A DNA stretch of 64,000 nt from Novipirellula caenicola. GTDB taxonomy: Bacteria; Planctomycetota; Planctomycetia; Pirellulales; Pirellulaceae. Every line of letters starts with the position of its first letter. The first letter of the stretch is position 1. Below the pieces are notes generated by a model that saw nothing but the letters and a program-made list of their open reading frames with translations, was not told the origin of the DNA and made no database searches. Below, piece by piece: positions 28,001 to 37,517 of the stretch. The stretch covers positions 310,001 to 374,000 of the forward strand of contig NZ_BAABRO010000003.1 in assembly GCF_039545035.1 (NCBI RefSeq), written 5' to 3'. The position numbers and the translations under genes were made by a program.

Positions 28001-29002
28001 ATGACGACCGATACTCTCAACGACAATGATGTCGATGCAATCAATCGACTCGCGGATACTTGCCAAAAACTGCGAGTCGAATTGGCACGTGTGATCGTGG
28101 GCCAACAGGATACGATTGAGCAATTGGTCGTCTGTCTTTTTGCGCGCCGACATGCCCTGTTGATGGGGGTTCCGGGACTGGCCAAGACTTTGTTGGTCAG
28201 CAAGTTGGCGGAAACGATGTCGCTGGATTTTAGCCGCATCCAATTCACACCCGACTTGATGCCGATGGATATCACCGGCACGGACATTTTGCAGGAATCG
28301 GATCATGGGCGGCGTGAATTCCAATTCGTCAAAGGTCCATTGTTTTCCAACATTGTGTTGGCGGACGAGATCAACCGTGCTCCGCCAAAAACCCAAGCCG
28401 CGATGCTTGAAGCGATGCAGGAGCACCGCGTCACCGTGCTTGGAAAACACTTTCCGCTGGACGAGCCGTTTATGGTCTTGGCAACTCAGAACCCCGTCGA
28501 GCAAGAGGGAACCTATCCGCTGCCGGAGGCGCAGCTTGATCGGTTCATGTCCTTAATCGAATTGGATTACCCATCGGAAGCCGAAGAGATTCAGATCGCG
28601 AAGACCACAACGGGTGACGAATTGCCTCAACTAGCGCACTTGTTGACTGCCGAGGATATTCTCGGCTACCAACACTTGGTACGACGGGTGCCGGTGCCGG
28701 ATCATCTTTACACCTACGCAGCGCGGTTGGTTCGCAAAACGCGGCCTGATGGCGAAACGGCGCCCGATTGGATGCGGCCTTTGGTTTCTTGGGGCGCGGG
28801 GCCTCGCGCGGTGCAAAACTTGATTCTCGGCGCCAAGAGCCGTGCGGCACTCGAAGGCAGTTACATGGTGCGGTTGGAAGACATCCAGCACGTGGCTCCG
28901 TCGGTATTGACGCATCGCATCATCACGACGTTTGCGGCGCAAAGCGAACGCGTCACTGCAAAGACAATCGTCAAGCGATTGGTCGAGGAAACGGCGGTAT
29001 GA
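28001..29002 (+). CDS. MoxR family AAA+ ATPase
   Basis: The ATG at 28001 (MTTDTLNDNDVDAINRLADT) or 27971 may be used; 333 aa from the former. MoxR AAA+ signatures: VIVGQQDTIEQLVVCLFARRHALLMGVPGLAKTLL (Walker A GVPGLAKT), FTPDLMPMDITGTDIL, NIVLADEINRAPPKTQAAMLEAMQE (Walker B), FMVLATQNPVEQEGTYPLPEAQLDRF (sensor 1 and Arg finger region). MoxR proteins act as chaperones for metal insertion or assembly together with VWA proteins, and here two VWA-type proteins and a DUF58 protein follow. Overlaps the next gene as ATGA. Start of a seven-gene unit to 40245. Confidence 0.93.
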   Translation: MTTDTLNDNDVDAINRLADTCQKLRVELARVIVGQQDTIEQLVVCLFARRHALLMGVPGLAKTLLVSKLAETMSLDFSRIQFTPDLMPMDITGTDILQESDHGRREFQFVKGPLFSNIVLADEINRAPPKTQAAMLEAMQEHRVTVLGKHFPLDEPFMVLATQNPVEQEGTYPLPEAQLDRFMSLIELDYPSEAEEIQIAKTTTGDELPQLAHLLTAEDILGYQHLVRRVPVPDHLYTYAARLVRKTRPDGETAPDWMRPLVSWGAGPRAVQNLILGAKSRAALEGSYMVRLEDIQHVAPSVLTHRIITTFAAQSERVTAKTIVKRLVEETAV

Positions 29003-29907
29003 CGTCGTCCGTGCCGACTCGCGATTTTCTTGATCCCAACGTGCTTGCGCGGCTGCGGGGGCTGCCGCTGTTTGCACGCAAAGTCATGCTGGGAAGCGTT
29101 TCGGGCCGACATCGCAGCCCGCATCGTGGATCGAGTGTCGAGTTTGCCGAGTATCGCAAGTACGTTCCCGGCGACGATTTGCGGCGACTCGATTGGCGTG
29201 CCTACGGGCGAACGGATCGCTTCTTTGTCAAAGAGTTCGAAGCGGATACCAACCTGCGAATGGTGATCGTCGTCGACACCAGTGGATCGATGGGCTTTGG
29301 CAGTACCGGTTTGTCCAAACTCGATTATGCCAAACGAATGGCGGCGACGCTGGCGTATTTGGCAATGGAACAGGGGGACGCAGTTGGACTGGCATGTGTG
29401 GCGGATCAGGTGGTCAATCGGTTGCCGGCGCTACGGAACCCAGCACATCTATCGAACTTATTCAACTTGCTTGATCAAGCGACTGCTGCGGGCGAGACGG
29501 AATTGATCGCGGTATTGCACGAATTGGCCGAGACGATCCAGCAGCATGCTCTGGTGATTTTGTTGTCGGATTTGTTTGTGTCTCCCGAGCAATTGCAACC
29601 TTGTTTAGAGCATTTGCGTTTTCGCAAACACGACGTGTCGGTATTTCATTTGTTGGATCCCGAAGAACTGGCGTTCGATTTCGACCAGCCGACTCGGTTC
29701 GTTGATATGGAAAACGATGCGACGATCTTTGCCGAGCCCGCTGAAGTTGCCGCGGCCTATCACGCGGCGATGACCGAGTACTTGGAATCGATCAAAATGC
29801 GAATGGCACGCGCGTCGGTGGATTATCACCGCGTCGTGTTGGACCAGCCGTACGAGCAAGTGCTGAGTGATTTCCTTGTCGGTCGGACTCAAGGAAGAAG
29901 GGGCTGA
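28999..29907 (+). CDS. DUF58 domain protein (VWA-like)
   Basis: 302 aa. The DUF58 core is clear: SGRHRSPHRGSSVEFAEYRKYVPGDDLRRLDWRAYGRTDRFFVKEFE, then the VWA-like part MVIVVDTSGSMGFGS (metal-ion-dependent adhesion site DTSGS). Such proteins accompany MoxR ATPases in all bacteria. No membrane segment. It starts in the moxR stop (ATGA) and is followed by the BatA-like gene after 15 nt. Confidence 0.93.
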   Translation: MTSSVPTRDFLDPNVLARLRGLPLFARKVMLGSVSGRHRSPHRGSSVEFAEYRKYVPGDDLRRLDWRAYGRTDRFFVKEFEADTNLRMVIVVDTSGSMGFGSTGLSKLDYAKRMAATLAYLAMEQGDAVGLACVADQVVNRLPALRNPAHLSNLFNLLDQATAAGETELIAVLHELAETIQQHALVILLSDLFVSPEQLQPCLEHLRFRKHDVSVFHLLDPEELAFDFDQPTRFVDMENDATIFAEPAEVAAAYHAAMTEYLESIKMRMARASVDYHRVVLDQPYEQVLSDFLVGRTQGRRG

Positions 29908-29922
29908 TAGGGTGATGCGCCG

Positions 29923-31956
29923 ATGAGTTTCTTGCAGCCTTGGATGCTGTTGGCATTGCCGTTGGTCATGCTGCCGGTGATCATTCATTGGATGAACCAA
30001 CGACGTCACCAAATCAAGCCTTGGGGGGCGATGGCGTTCCTGATGCAGGCGAGCCAGATGTCGCAGGGCTATGCGAAACTGCGTCGCTGGTTGATTCTCG
30101 CGATGCGAGTGCTTGTCGTAGCTGGGCTGGTCTTTGCCGTCACCCGTCCGCTTTCGAGCGGCATGTTCGCTTGGCGATTTGGATCGCATGTCGATACGAC
30201 GATCGTGATTTTGGATCGGTCCCCTAGCATGCAAGAGGCCGGGGTGTCGGGCGAGTCGAAATTGAGCCGTGCACGTACGCAAATTGCCAGCACACTTGGG
30301 ATGCTCGACGCGTCGCACTGGGTGTTGATCGATAGCGGGACGCAGCAGCCGACTTCGTTCGCGACACTCGATGCAATGGTGGATTCGCCACTGATGCGAG
30401 GTTCAAGTAGCACGGCGAAGTTTCCCAAGTTGGTTCAGACCGCAATCGACTATTTGAAAAGCAATCAAGTGGGCGACGCCGATGTTTGGATCTGTAGCGA
30501 CATGAACGCTGTCGATTGGGATGTGGCCAATCCCCAGTGGACGGCGTCACGCGAGATGCTCAGCCAGATGCCTCAGTCGGTTCGTTTTCACTTGTTGGCG
30601 TATCCCGAATCCAATGCATCCAATCGCTCGGTTCGCGTTACCGAGACGCGGCGAATCAAGGACGATGATGGCGAAGCCGTGATGGTCTCGTTGAATTTGT
30701 CGCAATTCGCACACCCCAGTGCTGGTGGTCGGGGTGATCGCGCCGCGGTGCCAGTTCAAGTCGAAGTCGATGGTGTGCGGACTCAGTTTGATGTGCCGCT
30801 GGTCAGCAGTCAGTCCGAAACACGCAACCAACGGATCCCGATTTCGTCGCAAACGGAAGCTGGTTGGGGACGATTGGCGATCCCTGCCGACGCGAACAAT
30901 GCTGACAATGTCTCCTATTTTGTTTTTGATGCTCCGCCGCCACGGCATGTCGTGTTGGTCAGCGACGATCGTGATGCGACGAAGGCGTTGGAGATTGCTG
31001 CAGCGGTTTCGCCCGATCCCAATGACCCCGCTAGTGTTGAGGTGCTCACGTCCGATGCACTTGATTCGCTCGACCTTGACGCGGCGGCGCTGCTGCTGTG
31101 GTGTGTCGAGTTGCCGGTCGGAGCGGCGGCACAGAAGGTTGCCGACTACGTCGGCCAAGGTGGCCAAGTGATCTTCTTTCCGCCGCCAGGGTTGCCCTCA
31201 GGAGGTGGTGTCATCACTGAACGCAGTTTCAATGGCATCCAGTGGGGGCCATGGCAGGGCGATGGCGAAAAAGTGCTTGTCGAAAACTGGCGATCCGATC
31301 AGGACCTGCTCGCTGCGACCAGCAGCGGTGCTGGATTGCCGGTGGGGCAGTTGCAAGTCCATGGGCATGCGAAGATCGAAGGTGACGTCACTGCATTGGC
31401 CACAGTGACTGGTGGCGACCCTTTGTTGGCACGGGCGATGACGGAGAACGGAGGCGTTTATTTTTGCGCGGCGTCTCCTTCGCTTGATCGATCTTCGCTG
31501 GCCGATAACGGTGTCGTGTTGTACGCGATCGTTCAACGTGCCATCGATCAAGGGCTACAGTCGCTCACTCGCACACGCAACCAAGTTGCCGGTCAAGTGG
31601 ATTTGCCAATCGATGGATGGAAACAACTCGCCGGCGACCCCAACGGAATCTCTAGCGAGTATGCATCGACCGCCGGAGTTTACCGCAGCGGGGCAGGGCA
31701 GGGCAGTCGATTGATCGCGGTGAATCGTGCGGCCAGCGAGGACCAAGTCGAGTTGGCGGATGCGGCCGACGTCGAGGCGCTTTTCGAAGGAGTCCATTTC
31801 TCGCGTGTCGACGACGGCGTGGATAAGGATAGCGGCATTGCCAGGGAGGTTTGGCGGTTGTTTTTGTTTGGAATGATCGTCGCGATGTTGCTTGAAGCGG
31901 TGCTCTGTTTGCCTCGTCGTCATACATCGATCGCCAACCAAGGGAGACCCGCATGA
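29923..31956 (+). CDS. BatA-like aerotolerance protein with N-terminal membrane anchor and VWA domain
   Basis: 677 aa. N-terminal BatA region (FLQPWMLLALPLVMLPVIIHWMNQRRHQIKPWGAMAFL) with two membrane helices (about 5-22 and 57-77), then a VWA-like domain TTIVILDRSPSMQEAG (variant MIDAS DRSPS), a long beta-rich periplasmic part and one C-terminal helix (about 640-662). The domain order is that of the Bacteroides/planctomycete BatA group. GGGCAGGG copies occur inside at 31691 and 31696. Overlaps the next gene by 4 nt. Confidence 0.85.
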   Translation: MSFLQPWMLLALPLVMLPVIIHWMNQRRHQIKPWGAMAFLMQASQMSQGYAKLRRWLILAMRVLVVAGLVFAVTRPLSSGMFAWRFGSHVDTTIVILDRSPSMQEAGVSGESKLSRARTQIASTLGMLDASHWVLIDSGTQQPTSFATLDAMVDSPLMRGSSSTAKFPKLVQTAIDYLKSNQVGDADVWICSDMNAVDWDVANPQWTASREMLSQMPQSVRFHLLAYPESNASNRSVRVTETRRIKDDDGEAVMVSLNLSQFAHPSAGGRGDRAAVPVQVEVDGVRTQFDVPLVSSQSETRNQRIPISSQTEAGWGRLAIPADANNADNVSYFVFDAPPPRHVVLVSDDRDATKALEIAAAVSPDPNDPASVEVLTSDALDSLDLDAAALLLWCVELPVGAAAQKVADYVGQGGQVIFFPPPGLPSGGGVITERSFNGIQWGPWQGDGEKVLVENWRSDQDLLAATSSGAGLPVGQLQVHGHAKIEGDVTALATVTGGDPLLARAMTENGGVYFCAASPSLDRSSLADNGVVLYAIVQRAIDQGLQSLTRTRNQVAGQVDLPIDGWKQLAGDPNGISSEYASTAGVYRSGAGQGSRLIAVNRAASEDQVELADAADVEALFEGVHFSRVDDGVDKDSGIAREVWRLFLFGMIVAMLLEAVLCLPRRHTSIANQGRPA

Positions 31957-34127
31957 TAGATTCGGGTTTCTCGTTTCAGTGGAATTCGCTGTTCTTGGTC
32001 GTTTCGATCCTCGTGCTGGTCGTTACCTGCGGGCTTGCGTGGATCGCGTGTGCGCGAAGCCGTTTTCGATCTTCCGTGGTTTGGATCGAGCTGTTTCGTG
32101 TGTTGTTGGTCGCGTTGGCGGTGTTGCTGCTGAACCAGCCCGAGATGATCTACCAAATTGATCCCACACGCCGCCCCACCGTCGTGGTGCTGGGCGACGA
32201 TTCGCTCAGCATGGATACCACCGATACCGGTGACGAATTGAATCTGATGCGAACGCGTCGAGAATCGATCGGCCACGTGATGGACGAGCGAACCTGGGCG
32301 GCTGTGCAGCAGGATGCCGATGTGATCGTGATGCCATTCGCCAGCGGCGCTAAAAACGACCGCACCGATATCGATGCAGCACTCAGTTCGGCGATCGATG
32401 GCTACCCTCATCTGCGAGCCGTCGTGTTGGCGTCCGATGGAGACTGGAATGCGGGGGCAACGCCTGTCGAAGCGGCGACGCAATTCCGCATGCAGCAGAT
32501 TCCGATCTTTACGATCCCGGTTGGCAGTCAAGAGCGACTGCCGGATGTCGAACTGCTCAGCTTTGATGTTCCCGCGTTGGGGGTCGCCAACAAAACGCTA
32601 CGGATCCCCTTTGCGGTCGAAAGTTCTTTGGCACAAGATCATCGTGCGATCGCCAAGTTGACCGCGTCTGATGGTACCGAGGCGACTCGTGAATTCACGA
32701 TCCATGCAATGGGGCAAACGTCCGAAACGATTTTGTGGAAGCCGCAGCAGACGGGTGAATTCCAGTTGACGTTATCGATTCCGATGCATGCAAGCGAACG
32801 CATCACGAGCAATAACGAACTTTCGATGCCGATCTCGATTCCCGAAGAGCAGTTGAAAGTGCTGGTCATCGAATCGCGACCGCGTTGGGAATACCGCTAT
32901 CTCCGAAATGCGCTGTCACGAGACCCTGGAATCGAAGTTTCGTGTTTGCTGTTTCATCCAGGGCTAAGTAAGACCGGCGGCGGTAACCGAGATTACATCG
33001 CGTCGTTCCCCAGCGATTTGGCCGAGTTGTCGCAGTACGACGTGGTTTTCCTTGGTGATGTTGGCGTCGGTGAAGATCAATTGAGCGAAGAACAGTGTCG
33101 TTTGTTGAAGGGATTGGTTGAGCAACAAGCGAGCGGACTGGTGGTGATCCCGGGGATTGCCGGTCATATGATGTCGCTTGTCGACTCTCCGCTGGGTGAT
33201 CTGTTGCCGGTAACGCTCGACGAATCACAACCGACCGGTTGGGGAGCTCGAACGCCCAGCCACTTTGCCCTGACCGAAGCGGGACGTCACAGTTTGCTGA
33301 CGAAGCTTGCCGACGATGATGATTCCAATGCGCGCGTTTGGGCAGGTTTGCCGGGGTTTCAGTGGTACGCTGCCGTGGTTCGTGCGACGGCGGGTGCCGA
33401 GGTTTTGGCGGTTCACGAGGATGCGTCCAACCAGTACGGGCGGACGCCGCTGATCGTCACCCGTTCGGCTGGCGCGGGCAAAGTGTTGTTCATGGGGACC
33501 GATGGTGCATGGCGTTGGCGACGCGGCGTCGAGGATTTGTATCACTATCGGTTTTGGGGGCAAGTTGTTCGTTGGATGGCGTACCAGCATCGAATGTCCA
33601 AGGGGCTGTTTTATTCGCCCGAGCAACCTCGCGTGAACCAACGTGTCACACTCAGTGCGAATCGCTTGGGGGATGATGGGAATCCGTTGGCCGCTCGCGA
33701 GGTGTCGGTGCGGATTGTCGCCCCGTCCGGGCAGGTTCAAAATGTGCTCCTGGAAAACATCGACGATACGTGGGGAGCCTACGCCGGGGCGTTCACCCCA
33801 AGCGAAGCGGGCGACTATCAAGTGACGATGCCCTCCGAGGCCGGCGACTCGCCGTTTGAAACTACGATCCATGTTCAGCACGCGAAAGTGGAACGGATTG
33901 GCAAACCGGCCCGTCCCGAAGTGTTGGCGGAAATCGCCAGGATTTCGCGAGGCGAGATGTTTTCGCTCAAGCAACTCGACTCGCTGCAAAACGCCGTAGC
34001 CGCCATATCGGTTCCGACGTCGCAAACACGCCGAGTGCAATTGTGGAGCCACCCGCTGGTCGCCATCCTGATGATCTCGCTGCTGGGGCTGTTTTGGATC
34101 GCGCGCAAGCGAGTGGGTTTGATGTAG
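31953..34127 (+). CDS. Membrane protein with VWA-like and glutamine-amidotransferase-like domains
   Basis: 724 aa with N-terminal helices (about 9-33 and 45-62) and a C-terminal helix (about 698-716). Residues about 70-200 resemble a VWA domain with a degenerate MIDAS (VVVLGDDSLSMDTTDT and RAVVLASDGDWNAGA). Residues about 290-480 (LKVLVIESRPRWEYRYLRNALS, YDVVFLGDVGVGEDQLS and GLVVIPGIAGHM) resemble a class-I glutamine-amidotransferase-like fold of the type fused to VWA proteins, but the catalytic Cys is not evident. Probably partners the preceding BatA-like protein. Confidence 0.75.
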   Translation: MIDSGFSFQWNSLFLVVSILVLVVTCGLAWIACARSRFRSSVVWIELFRVLLVALAVLLLNQPEMIYQIDPTRRPTVVVLGDDSLSMDTTDTGDELNLMRTRRESIGHVMDERTWAAVQQDADVIVMPFASGAKNDRTDIDAALSSAIDGYPHLRAVVLASDGDWNAGATPVEAATQFRMQQIPIFTIPVGSQERLPDVELLSFDVPALGVANKTLRIPFAVESSLAQDHRAIAKLTASDGTEATREFTIHAMGQTSETILWKPQQTGEFQLTLSIPMHASERITSNNELSMPISIPEEQLKVLVIESRPRWEYRYLRNALSRDPGIEVSCLLFHPGLSKTGGGNRDYIASFPSDLAELSQYDVVFLGDVGVGEDQLSEEQCRLLKGLVEQQASGLVVIPGIAGHMMSLVDSPLGDLLPVTLDESQPTGWGARTPSHFALTEAGRHSLLTKLADDDDSNARVWAGLPGFQWYAAVVRATAGAEVLAVHEDASNQYGRTPLIVTRSAGAGKVLFMGTDGAWRWRRGVEDLYHYRFWGQVVRWMAYQHRMSKGLFYSPEQPRVNQRVTLSANRLGDDGNPLAAREVSVRIVAPSGQVQNVLLENIDDTWGAYAGAFTPSEAGDYQVTMPSEAGDSPFETTIHVQHAKVERIGKPARPEVLAEIARISRGEMFSLKQLDSLQNAVAAISVPTSQTRRVQLWSHPLVAILMISLLGLFWIARKRVGLM

Positions 34128-34211
34128 CTGCACGTCCGCTTTGGCTTTGAACGTCACCGAGTAGAATGACCAATTGTAGTTAGCAACACTATCGAGGTAA
34201 CAAGCAAACTT

Positions 34212-37200
34212 TTGAGCGTCTCCTATCCCAACGACCGCGACCGCCGGGTGATTGTTCCGCAGCTGCTGCGCGAGCAACTGGTGGCATTTCGCAATCGCGT
34301 CTGGACCGCCAAAGTGGCCGAGTCGATTTCCATCGTGATGGTCGCGGTACTCGTTTCGCTACTGCTTGTGATGACGCTCGACCGGTTTTGGGATACCCCG
34401 AGGTTGCTGCGGTCGGTGATCTTGTTGCTGCTGATCGCGGTTGGGTTTGTAGTCCCTTGGGCCTTGTACCGATGGGTGTGGAAGTGCCGAAGTCTCGATC
34501 AAATCGCACGCTTGCTGCGAGTTCGCGAGCCTGGTGTTGGCGGTCAATTGTTAGGGGTGATCGAGTTAGCTGAATGCGATCGCGAGCAATCGCGTTCGCC
34601 GGCGTTGTGCCAAGCCGCGATGGTGCAAGTGGCTGAGATGGTCAAGCAGCGAGATCTTGCTGCGGCGGTTCCGCCCACGTTGCTTCGTCTTCTCGCCACA
34701 GTGCTTGCAGTGGCGCTTTTGCTGCTGGCATCACTCGCCGTGGTTGCCACTCCGGTACTTCGCAGCGGCTGGGATCGATTGATGATGCCATGGCGGTCGA
34801 CGCCTCGATATACATTTGTGGAAATCGAATCTCTCGCCGATTGGATGATCGTGCCTCACGGCGAGTCGGCACCGTGGCAGGTGAGTTTGAAGCCGGAAAG
34901 TCGATGGCGTCCCGCGACGGCCTCACTTCATTTGGATGGTTTGTCGCCAATCATCGCCCGCCGCGAAAGCAATTCGTATGCGTTTGAGTTGCCACCACGG
35001 AATGAAGTCAGCGAAATGCAGTTGCAGGTCGGCGATGCCAAACAATCCGTGTTACTTGTGCCGAAACTGCGGCCCGCACTGACGTCGGTGGTGGCCGATA
35101 TGCATCTACCCGACTACCTACAGCGTCCCGATCCGATACAGGTGGATGTTCGGGGGGGAACGTTACGTGCAGTCCAAGGCAGCTACGGCACCGTAGCGGT
35201 GACGGCGTCGAGTCCGCTTCGCACCGCGTCGGTCAATGGAGTGGCGGCACCGGTTTGGAACGACTCCTTTACGACGTCGACGATCGCAGTGGAAAACGAC
35301 TCGTCGTCGCTGCGACTGGAATGGAGCGACGAACATGGGCTCGTTGGATTGTCGCCGTTTGAGTTGCATGTTGAAGCGATTCCTGATGCGGCGCCCACTG
35401 TGGCGGCTCAGAATCTTGCTCGCGAAAGTGTTTTGCTTGAGACGGACCAAGTCAATTTTCAGCTGCTGGCACTCGATGATTTTGGAATCAAACGAGTCGG
35501 GTTGCAGTGGAATCGAAGCACGGACGCAGCGACCGCAGGTTCACATGGCGAAAAGGTCTTGGCTAGCGGCGAGACGCATCAATCGTCGCTGTTGGTCGAC
35601 GCGGTCTTCTCGGCTCAATCGCTCGGGATTCAGCCGGGGATCGTGGAACTGCGTTTGTGGGCCGAGGATTATTTGCCGGGGCGAGAGCGTCAGTATTCGA
35701 CCCCGTATACGTTCTATGTGATGACGGCGTCGCAGCATGCCCAATGGATTGCGAACCAAATGGAGCAGTGGCACGACGCGTCGTTGGATGTGCGTGATCG
35801 TGAACGTGGCTTGCACGAACGAAATAAACAGTTGCGAGCGATGCAACAAGACGCGTTTTCCAGCGATCAAGTAAGGAACGAACTGCGAAAACAAGTCACC
35901 GCGGAAAACGCAAACGCCCGTCAATTGGCCGAGCTGACCAAGCAGGGGGAATCGTTGTTGCGACAAGCGTCTCACAATACCGAGATCGAAGCAGAGCAGG
36001 TCCAGCAGTGGGCCGAGATGTTGCAAATGCTCGACGATATCTCCGAAAATCGAATGCCCTCGGTTGCTGATTTGTTGGAAAAAGCAGCGGCAGAGCAAGC
36101 GACCCGTAAAAGCGATGCTGCTGAATCCGCGACAAACGCGAAGATGCCATCGAGCAAACAGCAAAGCAGCACGTCATCGAGCGATGGGGATTCATCCGAG
36201 GCAGAGTCGTCCGAAACGCCCAACTTGGTCGATCAGGAATCGTCGCAACAGCCCACCGGTCCGGCCGAACCACGCCAGGAACAACCTGGCGAGAAAGAGT
36301 CGGCGGAGGATTCTCATTCACGATTAGACAGGGCGGTGACAATCGTCACCGGTCCGGTCGAGGATTCGGCAGCCGATTCGGGAACCAGCGAAGCAGAGTC
36401 ACCGACGGCGGAATCAAGTCTGGATGCTGCGATCGAGGAACAGGAAAAATTACTAGCCGAATTCGAAAAGGTTTCGGACGATCTTGATGCCGTGATGGCG
36501 AATCTCGAAGGCAGCACGCTGGTCAAACGTTTGAAGGCGGCGTCGCGTCAACAGGCCCACGTCGCGGATCAGCTTGCTGCGCGGATTGCCGGACTGTTTG
36601 GGGCCGCGGATTCCGTTTCGGCGGACGACCGCGTGATGCTCAAGCAATTGGCAACCATCGAACGTGATAGCTCGCGGACCCTCGCCGCGATCATGTCCGA
36701 TGTGGATGGCTATTATCGCCGACGGAATCTGATGCGGTTTAAGCTGGTGCTCGAAGAAATGAAGCAGCTCGATGTGTTGTCATCGCTGGCGAAACTCAGT
36801 CAACAAGTCACCACGGATCAAGGTTTGGTGATGGCCCAAGCCGAATTTTGGTCTGATACGCTGGACCGTTGGGCAGATGATTTGATTGAAAACGGTGACG
36901 GCGAGAGTGAATCGGACGACAAGAAACTTGCGTCCCTTCCGCCTAAGGCGATTTTGGAAATGTTGCGAATCCTCGAAGGCGAAGTGGATCTTCGCGAGGC
37001 AACGCGTGTGGCCGAACAATCCAAAGCAAGCATCAGCGACGAAGAGTATCGGCGAGATGCCATCGCGTTAAGCGATCGCCAGACAAAGCTTCGCCAGCGA
37101 AGCGAACGATTGGCAAACGAATTGGAATCGCTGCCCGACGGTTTGGTGCATTTCGAAGGCGACATCAATCTGTTGATGATGGCCAGCCAAACGATGAACG

Positions 37201-37517
37201 AAGCTGCCAGTTTGTTGCGTTCACCGAGCACGGGCAGCGAAACGATCGCCGCACAGACCGAAGTGATCGAGATGTTGCTGCGGTCCAAGCGGATCAATCC
37301 GCAAGGCGGTGGCGATGGCGGTGCGAATCCGGAAGGGGGAGGGCAGGGCGAAACCGACGAACAAGCACTGGCGCTATTGGGAGCAGGGCTAAACGCGAAC
37401 GAGAAATTGCGTGATAGCGAGGTGCGTCAAATGACCGGTGAATCGGGGCGTTCGTTGCCTGAAGAATTCCGCAGCGGACTCGGAGAGTATTTTAGACGAT
37501 TAGAGGAAAGCCGATGA
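34212..37517 (+). CDS. Very large membrane protein with coiled coils (1101 aa), DUF4175-like layout
   Basis: Start is TTG at 34212 with GAGGT at 34194-34198, spaced long; an ATG start is not available nearby. Two close N-terminal helices (about 39-57 and 67-86) and a third at about 157-182 place the bulk outside the cytoplasm or in a large loop. Residues about 190-500 are beta-rich (WDRLMMPWRSTPRYTFVEIES, LPDYLQRPDP, ALDDFGIKRVGLQWN), then come long charged helices (about 500-640) with coiled-coil pattern, a Ser/Glu/Thr-rich disordered span (about 640-760), and more helices (about 770-1000). The three-helix start and DDFG-type beta segment recall DUF4175 (TIGR02302) proteins. It overlaps the next gene by 4 nt. 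Confidence 0.6.
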   Translation: MSVSYPNDRDRRVIVPQLLREQLVAFRNRVWTAKVAESISIVMVAVLVSLLLVMTLDRFWDTPRLLRSVILLLLIAVGFVVPWALYRWVWKCRSLDQIARLLRVREPGVGGQLLGVIELAECDREQSRSPALCQAAMVQVAEMVKQRDLAAAVPPTLLRLLATVLAVALLLLASLAVVATPVLRSGWDRLMMPWRSTPRYTFVEIESLADWMIVPHGESAPWQVSLKPESRWRPATASLHLDGLSPIIARRESNSYAFELPPRNEVSEMQLQVGDAKQSVLLVPKLRPALTSVVADMHLPDYLQRPDPIQVDVRGGTLRAVQGSYGTVAVTASSPLRTASVNGVAAPVWNDSFTTSTIAVENDSSSLRLEWSDEHGLVGLSPFELHVEAIPDAAPTVAAQNLARESVLLETDQVNFQLLALDDFGIKRVGLQWNRSTDAATAGSHGEKVLASGETHQSSLLVDAVFSAQSLGIQPGIVELRLWAEDYLPGRERQYSTPYTFYVMTASQHAQWIANQMEQWHDASLDVRDRERGLHERNKQLRAMQQDAFSSDQVRNELRKQVTAENANARQLAELTKQGESLLRQASHNTEIEAEQVQQWAEMLQMLDDISENRMPSVADLLEKAAAEQATRKSDAAESATNAKMPSSKQQSSTSSSDGDSSEAESSETPNLVDQESSQQPTGPAEPRQEQPGEKESAEDSHSRLDRAVTIVTGPVEDSAADSGTSEAESPTAESSLDAAIEEQEKLLAEFEKVSDDLDAVMANLEGSTLVKRLKAASRQQAHVADQLAARIAGLFGAADSVSADDRVMLKQLATIERDSSRTLAAIMSDVDGYYRRRNLMRFKLVLEEMKQLDVLSSLAKLSQQVTTDQGLVMAQAEFWSDTLDRWADDLIENGDGESESDDKKLASLPPKAILEMLRILEGEVDLREATRVAEQSKASISDEEYRRDAIALSDRQTKLRQRSERLANELESLPDGLVHFEGDINLLMMASQTMNEAASLLRSPSTGSETIAAQTEVIEMLLRSKRINPQGGGDGGANPEGGGQGETDEQALALLGAGLNANEKLRDSEVRQMTGESGRSLPEEFRSGLGEYFRRLEESR

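Noticed and set aside
30000-31000. Genuine gene-encoding frames antisense to the MoxR operon
   Set aside because: Long antisense frames exist in several genes here, but they follow from high GC at third positions and lack family motifs.
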